Source: Streptomyces sp. NBC_00582
Lineage (GTDB): Bacteria > Actinomycetota > Actinomycetes > Streptomycetales > Streptomycetaceae
Assembly: GCF_036345155.1 (NCBI RefSeq)
Contig: NZ_CP107772.1
Location: forward strand, 1-64,000
Direction of reading: 5' to 3'
DNA length: 64,000 nt
Positions within the stretch are counted from its first letter, which is position 1; each line of letters begins with the position of its first letter. Below, one piece after another: positions 25,123 through 34,761 of the stretch. The position numbers and the translations under genes were made by a program. The notes under the pieces were generated by a model that was given only the letters and a program-made list of their open reading frames with translations, did no database searches and was not told the DNA's origin.

Positions 25123-27845
25123 ATCCCCCAGGCCCTGCGGAACCTCGCCACGCTCGCTGTAGCGGACCAGGGGTTGGTGGAGAGGGCGTGCCGGGCTTCG
25201 GCGAGGTGAGTGAGGGATCTGTCGCCTGCGGTGGGTCCCTCGGCCATGCTCAGGCGCGAGGAATCCAGGGTGCTGTCGAAGAAGTCGATTAGGGTTGCGG
25301 CGAAGAGCATGAAACCGGCTATCTCGCACCCCAGGCGAGCCGCCGCGCACAGTTGGGGTGTGCCGTTCAGTTGAGGTGCTGTCAAGCCGTCGCGGGTGGC
25401 CCAGGAGCGGAACTCTCCGTACCACTGCTCGAACTGTGCGGCCGTGGCGTCCTGCGGCTGGATCCCTTCGAGTTGGTTGAGGAGGCTCAGGCCCGCGGGC
25501 TCGAAGGTGCCACGCTGCAGGCTGTGGCGTACGGCCCACAGTCGTCCGGCGGCTTCGCGCCGCATCAGCTCGGGCACGGTCTCGTCCAGGTGAACGTCGC
25601 TTCCCTCCCCCCGATCGCCGACCATGTTGCGTACGCTGCGATGAAGTTCGCGAGGGAGTCCGCCGGAGAGCACGTAGCAGAGCGCCACGAACGGCTCCGT
25701 CCAGTCGAGTAGCAGGCCGTGGAGGATGTCCTTCGCCTCGCTCAGGGGCAGCCGGTCCAAGGTAACGACGTCGTCGAAGGCACTGTCGAAAACGTCGCGG
25801 AACGGCACACCGCGGCGCTCGAAGCTCGCGGCGGCCTCCTCAGAGACGGATACGAGGAAGAAGCAGCGGCTGGACCCGAAGACGGCCTTGATGTCATTGA
25901 GGAAGTTCTCGACCTGTTCTGCGCTCTTCATTTTGTCCAGTTCGTCGATGGCGATCACCAGGTCCTGCTGCTTGGCGACCGACTCGATGAACGAGCGGAG
26001 GTCCGCGACGATTTCCGGATAGCTCTTGGGGCGCTCGGCGAGCGTCATTCCCTGCTTGGCTCCGACGTCCAGTCCCAGGGGCACCTGGCGGGCCCCACCC
26101 AGCTTCACCACCATGGAGCGTTCGGTGCTCAACGTTTGCTGAGTGTGGATTTTCCGCAGCTGGTCCCTCGCGGCCTCCCGCAGTGCACCTATTTCGGAAA
26201 TCGGCTGCATCGCCAGCATGTCTGCGGGCCCCTGCACCGATCGTCCTTGCAGGTGGACCCTTGTCCATCCTGCGAACAACAGCGCGAGACCGATGATGGC
26301 CAGGACGACACCACCGAGCAGCCACCAGGTGCCGGCCCCCATGCCTCCGGAAAGGATAATCAGCGGCAGACCAGCAGCCGCGCAGAAGGCGAGCGCGAGG
26401 CAGTATGTGGACGCGCGGGACGCGCTACGAGTCCGCTCCATTAGGTCGACGAACTGGATCTGCATGCGGGACAAGTCAGGCGGGTAAGGAGCTGTGCGGC
26501 GAGTCGACATCTGCGCCGTGCCGATCAGGAACAGAGTGAGGAGTATGGCGGAGATAGATGTCAGCACCAGCCCCAGGTACGACCACCAATGACGCGGTGC
26601 CGTCAGTAGGGGCCCGGCCGTGGCGAGCAGGACCGTGCCGACCGTCAGCATGACCGCCCCGGCCAGCGCGATATACAACGCGGCTATACGGTTGGAGTTC
26701 CGCTGCGACTGATCCTCCCATGGGCTGTCCGGCTCACGGTCCGCGTCCGGACCCAGTACCGCGCGGCAGATCCGGCTGTGAAGGTAGAGCAAGAAGTCCC
26801 GGGGCTCGTAGGCCACCGGCGCAGAAACATTGATGCCCAGTCTCGGTCGTGGCGGCGGGTCGAGGGACGTGATCTCGGATGCCCTCAACGGTGTGGTGAG
26901 CTTAGTGACATAGTCGATGAGCGTCGTTTTGCCCACGCCTCGTGGGCCAGATACACCGAAGCTTCCCCCGTCGCGCTGGCTGATGGCCGACTCGAGTCGC
27001 CGGAAAGATGCGGTGACGATGACCTTCCCGCTGGAGATCGCTTCGCGCAGGCCCTTGAGGGAGCCGATGCGCATCCGGGTAGCGTAGTGAGCGGTCGTGA
27101 GTTGGTTGAGTTCTGTACGAACCAGGCTTTCAATGATGGACTCCGCCGCAGCGCTCAGATGGGCGAGACTTGCGTTCCACTCCGTTTCGAGCGCCCGGAA
27201 CTCAAGCTTCACACGTGCGCGGTCACGCTGCTTGCGCAGTTCATCCCTTATCTGATTCTCAATTCTCTCCAGCCGCCCGATTACCTCGGCGTATTCGGAG
27301 TCCAGGGCAGTGCGTGGATTTGCCGGCCAAGGCGGTAGTGCGAGGGCAGCCCCTTTCCCCATCTTTTCCTCGGCAAGCAGGGAGTCCGCCACGAAGTAGC
27401 GCTTGCGGGCCGTATCCAGCACGGTCCGGATCTGCTCCGTGTCAGCCCTTCCCTCCGACGGGTGCAAGGCGAGCTCTCGCAGTGCCTCAGACGCGTCCCG
27501 CAGCTGAATGGCTGCCTCGATTAACTGGAGGTATCGCCCTTGGAGGTGTGGATCCGTCGCCGCCTCGGCCGCCAGCAACTCGTTCAGGCGATGGCCCAGC
27601 TGGCGCGCCTGTTCCAAAGAGCCCGCGATGTTGAGCTGAATCACGTCCCACTGACGCTCCACCGCGTTCGTCAGATCTAGGGGAATCTTCGTCAGTTCCC
27701 TCACCTGGTCGGCGATGTCCGACTGGGCGAGTACAGTCTGAAGGGACTCGTCCACCAGCCGACGAACGTCCACCTCGTAGGGCCCCGCTGGCGCTCTCGG
27801 CACCACGCCCCGCGACTTCTCACGGCTGTCGTCGGTAACCGACAT
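25119..27845 (-). CDS. KAP-type membrane P-loop NTPase
   Basis: A 908-residue protein. An N-terminal helical region (about 1-285) rich in long charged helices is followed by Walker A in SGPRGVGKTTLIDYV (about 297), four hydrophobic segments (about 385-540, in two pairs), and Walker B in DLVIAIDELDKM (about 630). KAP NTPases are characterised by transmembrane helices inserted inside the P-loop domain, which fits. They are frequent in plasmids, phages and defence islands, and some link to membrane-associated immunity. The ATG at 27845 has GGGGTGAT upstream, which abuts the inverted repeat of the IS, so the natural promoter has probably been displaced. The next two genes appear co-transcribed. 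Confidence 0.8.
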   Translation of the reverse strand: MSVTDDSREKSRGVVPRAPAGPYEVDVRRLVDESLQTVLAQSDIADQVRELTKIPLDLTNAVERQWDVIQLNIAGSLEQARQLGHRLNELLAAEAATDPHLQGRYLQLIEAAIQLRDASEALRELALHPSEGRADTEQIRTVLDTARKRYFVADSLLAEEKMGKGAALALPPWPANPRTALDSEYAEVIGRLERIENQIRDELRKQRDRARVKLEFRALETEWNASLAHLSAAAESIIESLVRTELNQLTTAHYATRMRIGSLKGLREAISSGKVIVTASFRRLESAISQRDGGSFGVSGPRGVGKTTLIDYVTKLTTPLRASEITSLDPPPRPRLGINVSAPVAYEPRDFLLYLHSRICRAVLGPDADREPDSPWEDQSQRNSNRIAALYIALAGAVMLTVGTVLLATAGPLLTAPRHWWSYLGLVLTSISAILLTLFLIGTAQMSTRRTAPYPPDLSRMQIQFVDLMERTRSASRASTYCLALAFCAAAGLPLIILSGGMGAGTWWLLGGVVLAIIGLALLFAGWTRVHLQGRSVQGPADMLAMQPISEIGALREAARDQLRKIHTQQTLSTERSMVVKLGGARQVPLGLDVGAKQGMTLAERPKSYPEIVADLRSFIESVAKQQDLVIAIDELDKMKSAEQVENFLNDIKAVFGSSRCFFLVSVSEEAAASFERRGVPFRDVFDSAFDDVVTLDRLPLSEAKDILHGLLLDWTEPFVALCYVLSGGLPRELHRSVRNMVGDRGEGSDVHLDETVPELMRREAAGRLWAVRHSLQRGTFEPAGLSLLNQLEGIQPQDATAAQFEQWYGEFRSWATRDGLTAPQLNGTPQLCAAARLGCEIAGFMLFAATLIDFFDSTLDSSRLSMAEGPTAGDRSLTHLAEARHALSTNPWSATASVARFRRAWGM

Positions 27846-27856
27846 AGGTATCACCC

Positions 27857-28838
27857 CTAGACGAGTAGTTCCGAATGCGGGGTTCTCAGACGGAGGGAGG
27901 GTGTCCAACATCGGGTTGTGACGACCGATTTAGACACCCTCTTGACGGCACTGTACGTGCATGTCGATGACCGTTTGAAGACCCCGCGGTGGCGTGGACG
28001 TCCGCCGCGGCTGACCGATGCCGAGCTGGTGACCCTGGCGGTGGCCCAGGCCGTGCTGGGCTTCCACTGTGAGGCCCGCTGGCTGCGCTTCGCCCACGCC
28101 CACCTGCACGGGATGTTCCCGTACCTGCCCCAGCGCCCTGCCTACAACAAGCGGCTGCGAGCCGCTCTGCCCCTGGTCAAACGGGCCATCCGGTCGCTGG
28201 CCGCTGACACCGACCTATGGCTGGACGATGTGTGGATCGTGGACTCCACTCCGGTCGAGTGCGCACGCTCCCGCGAGACCGTCAAACGCTCCGACCTGGC
28301 CGGCTGGGCAGGCTACGGCTACTGCCGATCACACTCCCGCTTCTACTGGGGCCTGAAGCTGCATCTGGTGTGCACCCCGGCAGGCCTGCCCGTCGCCTGG
28401 GCCCTGGCCGACCCCAAGGTCGACGAACGGCAGGTCCTGGCCGCTCTGATCGACGACGAACCGCATCTGGCAGCTGCCCGGCCGGGGCTGCTGATCCTGG
28501 CGGACAAGGGGTACATCGCTGCCGAACTCGACCGCTTCCTCGCCGCTCGCGGCATCAGCCTGCTACGGCCGTCCTACCGCAACCGCGGCACCCCACACCC
28601 CGCAGAATCCCTGCTCAAGACGGTGCGGCAGCTGATCGAGTCGGTCAACGACACCCTCAAGGGCCAGCTCGACCTCGAACAGCACGGCGGCCGCACCATC
28701 GAGGGCGTCGGAGTCCGGGTGGCCCAGCGGATCCTGGCGATGACCTGCGCGATCTGGCACAACCGAACCATCGGCGCACCCATCACCCGGTCACTGATCG
28801 CCTACGACCACTGACCCACATCGGAACTACTCGTCTAG
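27857..28838. mobile_element. IS982-type insertion sequence
   Basis: A perfect 18-base inverted repeat (CTAGACGAGTAGTTCCGA at 27857-27874, its complement at 28821-28838) encloses one transposase gene. No clear target duplication flanks it. A second imperfect inverted pair (GGAGGGTGTC near 27894 and its complement near 28841) gives an alternative, slightly shifted boundary. The left end touches the ribosome-binding site of the KAP NTPase gene. Confidence 0.8.
27918..28814 (+). CDS. IS982-type DDE transposase
   Basis: A 298-residue transposase (GTG start) intact from end to end. The N-terminal DNA-binding part contains LTDAELVTLAVAQAVLGF. The catalytic core has Asp in WIVDSTPVECARS, Asp in LLILADKGYIAAELD, and a candidate Glu in QLIESVNDTLKGQL, the DDE pattern of IS982/IS5-like elements. 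It cuts and moves the surrounding element. There are no stop codons or frameshifts, so it may be active. Confidence 0.88.
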   Translation: MTTDLDTLLTALYVHVDDRLKTPRWRGRPPRLTDAELVTLAVAQAVLGFHCEARWLRFAHAHLHGMFPYLPQRPAYNKRLRAALPLVKRAIRSLAADTDLWLDDVWIVDSTPVECARSRETVKRSDLAGWAGYGYCRSHSRFYWGLKLHLVCTPAGLPVAWALADPKVDERQVLAALIDDEPHLAAARPGLLILADKGYIAAELDRFLAARGISLLRPSYRNRGTPHPAESLLKTVRQLIESVNDTLKGQLDLEQHGGRTIEGVGVRVAQRILAMTCAIWHNRTIGAPITRSLIAYDH

Positions 28839-28942
28839 TTCGACACCCTCCTGTCTTCAGCGTCTGCCCATGCGTGGGCACCGTCAAATGGAGACACACC
28901 GGCCCGCGCGAGCAGGCGTACACCCAAACGAACGTGCAGCGG

Positions 28943-30004
28943 TCAACAGGTGAAGCTGGGATCGTACTCACCGTACTTGCGGCCTTCAGGGTCGAAGGAG
29001 AAGCCAAGGTAGTTCTTGTAGAACCTGAAGTGCCGGGCGAATCCCGTGTGGATGTGCATCAGCGGGCGCGCGCCAGTGTCGTATTCGGAGTATGTACCGA
29101 TCAGTCCGGCGTAGGTCTTCCGCTTGGAGTTGACAGCAAGGTGATGGGAGTAGCTGGCCAGGGTCGCGAGGCAGAAGAATCGCTTGAGCTCCCCAAACGT
29201 CAGCTCCACCCGCCGAGGGTCGGGGAATGTCTTGCCCAGCCGCGATGCGAGCTGGTCGATGTGGTTGGTGTTGAGGTTGCGGAAGACGAAGGTCTGGGCG
29301 TCGGGAAGACCGGACGGCCGATAGCCAGCGTGGTGTTCCAACTTGTACAGGATCTCGTGAATGACACGGGGGAAGGCACAGCCCCAATTCCAGTTGTAGC
29401 CATCGGGGTGATAGGCACCCTGGAAGAGGACTAGCTCAGCGGCGGTCATGTTCGGCGGCGCAAAATCCTTGTCCGGACGCGGGTCCTTGTCGTCAGGGTC
29501 ACGGGCGGCACCCATAGCGATGCGGGTGGGCGGGCCCCCGGGCACGGCAGGTGGCCCCTCGGCAAAGCCGTCGTCGAAGCTGTTGACCAGGATCGGGCCG
29601 CCGTGCCAGGCGTGCGAGAAGAAACTGAGCTCCATGAGGGTGCCGGGGTCGCTGGATCCGATAGTCCGCACCGCGGCGTAGATGTCGGTGATCGACATCA
29701 TGCCCCGCTGCCCATCCTTGAACTCGTAGTCCACCTCGCCGCCTGAGACCACCCGGTTGTAGTGGGCGGGGATGATGGGGGTGAACGGCGTGGTAGTTGT
29801 GACGTTCTCGATCCGTCGGCCACCCGGGTGGGTGAACTCACGGGTAACGATCTTCCCGGACTTCACGTCGAAGATCTGGAACGTCAGGTCCTCGGCGGTC
29901 CGATTGGCCGTGACCAGCCGCTTGACGCGGTTCTCGCAGAAGACCTTGAAGTCGACGCCTTTGCGCTCGTAGTCGACTCCGGCGACCAGCACAAATCGCT
30001 TCAT
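28943..30004 (-). CDS. Putative caspase-like protein of two-gene cassette
   Basis: A 353-residue protein from the ATG at 30004. It opens with MKRFVLVAGVDYERKGVDF, similar to the first strand of caspase-fold proteases. A His lies in LSFFSHAWHGGPIL (about 133-140) and a Cys in YNWNWGCAFPRVI (about 220), the order and spacing expected for a His-Cys dyad. I infer a caspase-like peptidase or pseudo-peptidase, without certainty. The C-terminal half (TFGELKRFFCLATLASYSHH onward) is unrecognised. It follows the 1034-residue gene by 44 bases on the same strand, so the two are very probably made together. Confidence 0.55.
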   Translation of the reverse strand: MKRFVLVAGVDYERKGVDFKVFCENRVKRLVTANRTAEDLTFQIFDVKSGKIVTREFTHPGGRRIENVTTTTPFTPIIPAHYNRVVSGGEVDYEFKDGQRGMMSITDIYAAVRTIGSSDPGTLMELSFFSHAWHGGPILVNSFDDGFAEGPPAVPGGPPTRIAMGAARDPDDKDPRPDKDFAPPNMTAAELVLFQGAYHPDGYNWNWGCAFPRVIHEILYKLEHHAGYRPSGLPDAQTFVFRNLNTNHIDQLASRLGKTFPDPRRVELTFGELKRFFCLATLASYSHHLAVNSKRKTYAGLIGTYSEYDTGARPLMHIHTGFARHFRFYKNYLGFSFDPEGRKYGEYDPSFTC

Positions 30005-30048
30005 CCCGATGCCCGATCCCTTGTCGTGAGCCGCACTGAGCGACCGGC

Positions 30049-33000
30049 TCAGGCCTCGACCCACTCACCTTCGTCGTTCTGCTTCCAGCGAGGCAGTTGG
30101 TCGTCGGCGCGCAGGTGCACGAGGTTCGTCGGGATCCGCACAGTCCACGGCTCGCCTTGGGGAACTTCGTCGCCGGGGCGGTCGAGGCGCTCGGCGATCT
30201 CATCGGCGATGGGCAGGTACAGCGGGCTGGAGATCGGCGGCAGCGGACCGCCGTTCCAGGGCTCACCGATAGTCAGGAAATGGTCGATCGCTCCTTCGAA
30301 GCCCGGTCGCGCCGGCACTGACACCCGCGCGTAGCCGGATTGGAGGAACTCGTTAAAGACCGGATCGGGATCGTCGTAAGACAGCCGTTCATCCCACTGG
30401 TCCTTGCGGCCCCAGAAGTAGGGGTAGGTCACCCAGCTCATGTGCTCCCATTCGAAGGCCTGCTCGAAAAAGCGCACGTAGGGCCCCTCGCCGGCCGCCT
30501 CGAACACATCCATCTGTGGCAGCCCTGTCGCGGGCGACTCGTCGATGGCGTCGAAAAGGTCGAAGTGCTGGTCGGTCAGGATGCTGATGCAGTTCTTCTT
30601 CAGCTCGCCCTGGATGGTCACCAGGTTGGCCGCCGGGTTCCTGCCCCGGATGGCCACGCCCTCCTGCATCTGCAGCGCTGCCAGCTTCTCCTCGTAGTCC
30701 GCGACGAGCGCCCGGTGGGCGGTGGTGAGCTTGGCGTGCGTGTCCAGGCGCCACTTGTCCATGGCGCGGTCGGTGCGCCGGCACTTCACCTCGACGGCGA
30801 CGGCAACGTCCGAGCAGTGGAAGGTGTTGATGGCCACGGGGATCGAGTTCTGCTCGTCGTCCAAGGTCGTCGTCCACAGCCACTCGCCCGCGCCCACGGA
30901 CAGGCGCTGCGTGCGCTGCCCCAGGACGACATCCACAGTGGCGTCGGCCTCCCAGATGTTGGTCGCGGCGCCCACGGTGCCGAATACGGCGCGGTACCCG
31001 TCCTCGAGGGCAATCTGCCCTGAGTGGTTGTAGTTGGTCTCCCTACTCCCGCCGCCGCCCTTGAAGTCCATCGACGCGGTCCTGAACCGCTCCGGCGGGG
31101 GTGCCACGTCGGTCGCGCCGCACTGCTTCACCCAGTAGGAGTAGTTGCTCTCGTTGATCTGGGCGGGGGTCAGGGAGAACTCCGGCGGCTTGGTCAGGGT
31201 CATCGTGCTCGCGTGTGCCTGGTTCATCGCCGCGATGAGGAAGGCGGCCGGCTCGGGGACCAGAAAGTCGAACATCGTGCGCAGCCCGTAGTTGAACATC
31301 TGCGCCTGGTACACCTTGTTCACCCACTGGTACACGCCCGAGATGTGCCCGCCGCCCGCGACGTTGTCGAGCTCGTGGGTGTTCTTCTCGATCGTCTCCG
31401 TGGTGACCCGCCTGGTGATGCGCTCCAGGACCCGCTCAGCGATCTTGCGTGCGCTGCGCTCGGTGACATCCTGCGAGAAAGCCGTCGCCGACCTGGTGGC
31501 TTCCTCCTTGGATCGTGCAAAGGAGCCTTCGGCGCTGGCCGCGAACTCAACGGTCGGGCCGTATTTGCCCGAGATGTTCAGGCCGGCCTTGAGCGCGACG
31601 TCCTCCTTGATGGTCTGAGCTGTCTCTCGCGTCATCTCGAACCGGTCCGTGGTCTCCAGCTCCCGCTCCTCGCTGGTGCTGACCTCGGTCTCTGTCAGCG
31701 TGACCAGTTCTGTTTCCTCGCGGCGCGAGTGCTCACGTGTCTTGCGCTCCCCCTTGAGGACGTTCTCGATGTGCGCGACATCGGTGCTCTCGTAGCTGGT
31801 CAACTGCTGCCTGACGACCAGCAGGTCGGCCACCCCCGCGGGAGCGACGTCCCCCTTGGTATGCGGGATCCGCCCGTCCAGGGGAAACACGGGGAGCGGG
31901 ACGAGCCCGCCGGTGCCGATGGCACCCCACCCGATAGTGATCGGGGTCTGGATCGAGAGCAGAGCGTCACCGATGCGCCTGAAGGACTGCTTGACCGGAT
32001 GGCCGGCCGCCTGCTCCAGGTGAGCCACGGTCGTCGTCAGGTCGCTTTGTAGGTGCTCGGTGATTTGATCCAGCGGTGTAGCACTCAGGTCGATCGAGCG
32101 CCTCTCCAGGACATCTTTCGTTTCCTCGGAGAGCGCATCCACCGCCGTGGGCTTCAGCCGAAAGCCGACCTCGGACACGTCGGGGGGACGGAACGCCCCA
32201 CGCCCCGCCAGGACCGGCGACGTCGTGCCCAGCAACGTCTCGGCCAAGGCCGCGGCAGGCTCGGGCGGGCGGTCGACGTGTGCGTCTTCGCCCGGTTCAG
32301 CCTCGATGGCCTGTTTCATCTGGCGCAGATTGAGGGCGCGAACGTCCGCGGTGTAGGCGCTATCGCCGAGCACCGTGTTCTTGAGCCGCAGCTGCTCCGG
32401 TGGCAGCGCGGCTTCGCTTTCGACCCGGTCGGAGACGCGGAAGTGCTGCGCGTCCAGTGCACCAAGCTCGGAGACCGCGGCCCGCAGGCGTTCGTGCTCG
32501 GCCAGCAGGTCCCGCACGTGCCCGTTCCGCTCGTCCACGGCCGCCTGACGGCGCTCGCGCAGCTCATCCTCCGCCTCGCGCGTGGACAGCCGCGAGGGAA
32601 GACGTAGGGCGGCAGGCAGGCGCAGCGAACGACGTCGCCACCGGTGCAGCGCGTCGGCGCTGGAGGGGAAGGTCTCGTCGGCCGCGACACGGGCGATGGC
32701 GTCCATGGTGCGCAGCTGCCGCACCAGCTCCTCGATGGGTCGCGCGTGCAGCTCCTGGAGCACCTTGATCGCTATGACGCTGTCGCGAAGCCGGGCGAGC
32801 GTTGCCTGGAAGACGTCGTCGGCAACTACCTCCTCCGGCGACGCCTCGAACGCCAACCGGACGGCCTCGGCCACCGCGTCCCGGGTGACGGCCTCGTCAG
32901 CGTCCAGCAGCTGGTCGAGTCGTGTGGCCAGATCGGCCAGCTTCGGGGCGAGAGCGTTGTTGACGGGGTTGCCGATGAAGTCGTCCCCGGCCGCAAATTC

Positions 33001-33153
33001 CCTGGTGACTTCCTCGACGTGATCCCGGCCGGCGTCCACCGCCTGGCGGAGGGCAGCCTGGTAGTCGGACTCTTGGGCCAGGTCGATGCTGGGATTGTCC
33101 GGATCCTGTGCCACAGCTGGCCGCGCCAGCATCAAACGGAACAGATTCTCCAT
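30049..33153 (-). CDS. Large unrecognised protein (1034 residues)
   Basis: The ATG at 33153 has GGAGG 5 bases upstream. The N-terminal third is helical with coiled-coil potential (around 180-260). A central segment (about 450-600) is rich in Glu, Thr and Arg (KGERKTREHSRREETEL, and REETELVTLTETEV) and looks like long amphipathic helices, ending in ARKIAERVLERITRRVTTET. The C-terminal third is beta-rich with conserved-looking YFWGRKDQWDERL and PARPGFEGAIDHFL. No signal peptide and no transmembrane helix are clear. I do not recognise a family. The amphipathic, Thr-rich centre and adjacent caspase-like partner make a proteolytically activated effector one speculation; a structural role in a contractile particle is another. 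Confidence 0.7.
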   Translation of the reverse strand: MENLFRLMLARPAVAQDPDNPSIDLAQESDYQAALRQAVDAGRDHVEEVTREFAAGDDFIGNPVNNALAPKLADLATRLDQLLDADEAVTRDAVAEAVRLAFEASPEEVVADDVFQATLARLRDSVIAIKVLQELHARPIEELVRQLRTMDAIARVAADETFPSSADALHRWRRRSLRLPAALRLPSRLSTREAEDELRERRQAAVDERNGHVRDLLAEHERLRAAVSELGALDAQHFRVSDRVESEAALPPEQLRLKNTVLGDSAYTADVRALNLRQMKQAIEAEPGEDAHVDRPPEPAAALAETLLGTTSPVLAGRGAFRPPDVSEVGFRLKPTAVDALSEETKDVLERRSIDLSATPLDQITEHLQSDLTTTVAHLEQAAGHPVKQSFRRIGDALLSIQTPITIGWGAIGTGGLVPLPVFPLDGRIPHTKGDVAPAGVADLLVVRQQLTSYESTDVAHIENVLKGERKTREHSRREETELVTLTETEVSTSEERELETTDRFEMTRETAQTIKEDVALKAGLNISGKYGPTVEFAASAEGSFARSKEEATRSATAFSQDVTERSARKIAERVLERITRRVTTETIEKNTHELDNVAGGGHISGVYQWVNKVYQAQMFNYGLRTMFDFLVPEPAAFLIAAMNQAHASTMTLTKPPEFSLTPAQINESNYSYWVKQCGATDVAPPPERFRTASMDFKGGGGSRETNYNHSGQIALEDGYRAVFGTVGAATNIWEADATVDVVLGQRTQRLSVGAGEWLWTTTLDDEQNSIPVAINTFHCSDVAVAVEVKCRRTDRAMDKWRLDTHAKLTTAHRALVADYEEKLAALQMQEGVAIRGRNPAANLVTIQGELKKNCISILTDQHFDLFDAIDESPATGLPQMDVFEAAGEGPYVRFFEQAFEWEHMSWVTYPYFWGRKDQWDERLSYDDPDPVFNEFLQSGYARVSVPARPGFEGAIDHFLTIGEPWNGGPLPPISSPLYLPIADEIAERLDRPGDEVPQGEPWTVRIPTNLVHLRADDQLPRWKQNDEGEWVEA

Positions 33154-33842
33154 GCTGACCTCCGGGGTTGTCACTGACACCAGCACAACCGATTTGTCCT
33201 GTGCGGCGGGCACGTCTGCGAGCCAGGTGGGACCGAACTCAGCTCCTCATCGTCACCGGTGCGCCCGAAGCCGAATGAAGACGCGGCGGCTGACGGGGTT
33301 CCTTACCCTGGCGCCCTACTGCACGCCGCTGGTAGACGCGTCTGCTCGCCGAGCGCCCTGTTGCTTAGCTGCGGTTCCTCCTTGCCATCCTGTTGCCGTC
33401 GGCCGCGGCCCGCCTACCGAGGAGGACCGGACGGGTGGCGGGCAGGCGGGATCCCTCCGATGGGCCCCGTCGGTGAACCGCGGGGTTGGGAGCAGACCGG
33501 CGCCCCTACCTGTTCCAATAACTGCCACTTTCACTTCGATCGGCTCCTGTGCGGAGGACGCTGCTGCGCAGACACCTTGCGGCGAGCTGACCAAAGACTC
33601 ACTCTGGCGTCCACCCTGGTCACGGATGGGTAACTATTGGCGCCGGTTTCTGAGACACCCGCCTCCGTGCCCCGTGATACCGACGAGCGACTACTCATCG
33701 CGGCATCCATTGAGATAGTGAGGCGATTGAGACACCCGAACTGTTCCTAAGGTCGGCGCGGTGGAGAAAGGCCGGCGCTCTCCGCTGGCATCGCTGCGCC
33801 CGGCACCGGCACCCGCCTGAGCGCCTCCGCGCCGGTACAGCA
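33154..33842. other. Intergenic region without a clear gene
   Basis: About 690 bases between the ends of two transcription units. Overlapping frames read through it but none has coding character. The 11-base word TGAGACACCCG occurs twice near 33652 and 33730. The promoter for the large protein should lie in 33160-33300. Decayed DNA is possible. Confidence 0.4.
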
Positions 33843-34706
33843 CTACGAGGGTGCTCCCCCGCCCGCCGCGTCCCAGCCGTCCAGGAAGGCGGCCAGGGCG
33901 CGGCGTTGCTCTTCCTCGCGGGCGATCTGCCGGGCGAGGACGTCACGGTCGACGTACGGGTCGACGGCGGCGAGGACCAGGCGCCGGAGTTCGGCCGGCT
34001 CCAGCGCCTCCACCTCCCACTGCACCGGGCGGCGGGGGTCGAAGCCGTAGCGGCGGGCGAAGGCCGGCCACCTCGGATCGCCGCGCTTGCCCTCGGTCGC
34101 GGGCAGCTCGTAGGCGCGCACCTGCTCGTAGGTCAGCAGCACCCGCTCGGTGTGGCTCCAACAGCCCGTGCGCGCCACCCAGTCCCGCTCGATGTCCTCG
34201 CCCGAGCAGTCGAAGTCACCGACCACCAGGAGCACGGCGTCGCGCGGGTCGGCGGTGACGCGGTCGTGGACGACGTCGGCGTACGACTGCGAGCCGAAGC
34301 CGCGGACCACCAGGACCGGGATACCCGCGTCGGCGAGCCAGCCGGTCAGCTGCTGGCGCAGGGTGTCCTTCTCCGCCGCGACGTACAGGGCGTGCTCCTG
34401 GCCCTCGGTGCGGTCGAGGCGGAACCAGTCGGGCATCTCCGCGAGGAACGCGTCCGCGCCCGTCCAGGCCGGCGGGACGTGGACCTCCCGGACGGTGTCG
34501 ATCAGGTCGGGGAACCGGCCCTCCCGGCGGGCCTTGGCCAGCTGTGCGGACAGACGGCGGTACATCGGCGCCGTGTGCGGCAGCGTTCCCTCGGAGGCCA
34601 GGCGGTACATGACCTGGCGCAGCGTGACCTTCATCGGCGCGTACCCGTTCACAATCTCCCGCGCCCGGTCCACCACGGACGGCCACCGCACCCGCTCACG
34701 CGCCAT
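33843..34706 (-). CDS. TOPRIM-domain protein (Spo11/TopoVI-A-like)
   Basis: A 287-residue protein from the ATG at 34706. The N-terminal half (about 20-85) resembles a winged-helix DNA-binding region (TLRQVMYRLASEG). The C-terminal half holds TOPRIM hallmarks: an EKD in LYVAAEKDTL (about 125), the GFGSQSYAD turn, and VVGDFDCSGEDIERD (about 175-190) with the DxDxxG metal-binding pattern. EKD plus D-F-D is closest to the TOPRIM of Spo11/topoisomerase VI subunit A. I see no catalytic Tyr in the expected N-terminal position with certainty. A nuclease or DNA-processing role on mobile DNA is inferred. Confidence 0.6.
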   Translation of the reverse strand: MARERVRWPSVVDRAREIVNGYAPMKVTLRQVMYRLASEGTLPHTAPMYRRLSAQLAKARREGRFPDLIDTVREVHVPPAWTGADAFLAEMPDWFRLDRTEGQEHALYVAAEKDTLRQQLTGWLADAGIPVLVVRGFGSQSYADVVHDRVTADPRDAVLLVVGDFDCSGEDIERDWVARTGCWSHTERVLLTYEQVRAYELPATEGKRGDPRWPAFARRYGFDPRRPVQWEVEALEPAELRRLVLAAVDPYVDRDVLARQIAREEEQRRALAAFLDGWDAAGGGAPS

Positions 34707-34761
34707 ACCGGTACATGTACCCCTCGCCGCCGTCCGGCGCCCAGGACCTCCCCGATCCGGG

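Noticed and set aside
27911..27911. Longer N-terminus for the KAP NTPase starting inside the IS
   Set aside because: The extra 22 residues would be encoded by IS sequence; the ATG at 27845 has its own ribosome-binding site.
33086..33718. Open frame across the 33.2-33.8 kb gap
   Set aside because: It overlaps the start of the 1034-residue gene antisense and has no domain or ribosome-binding site.
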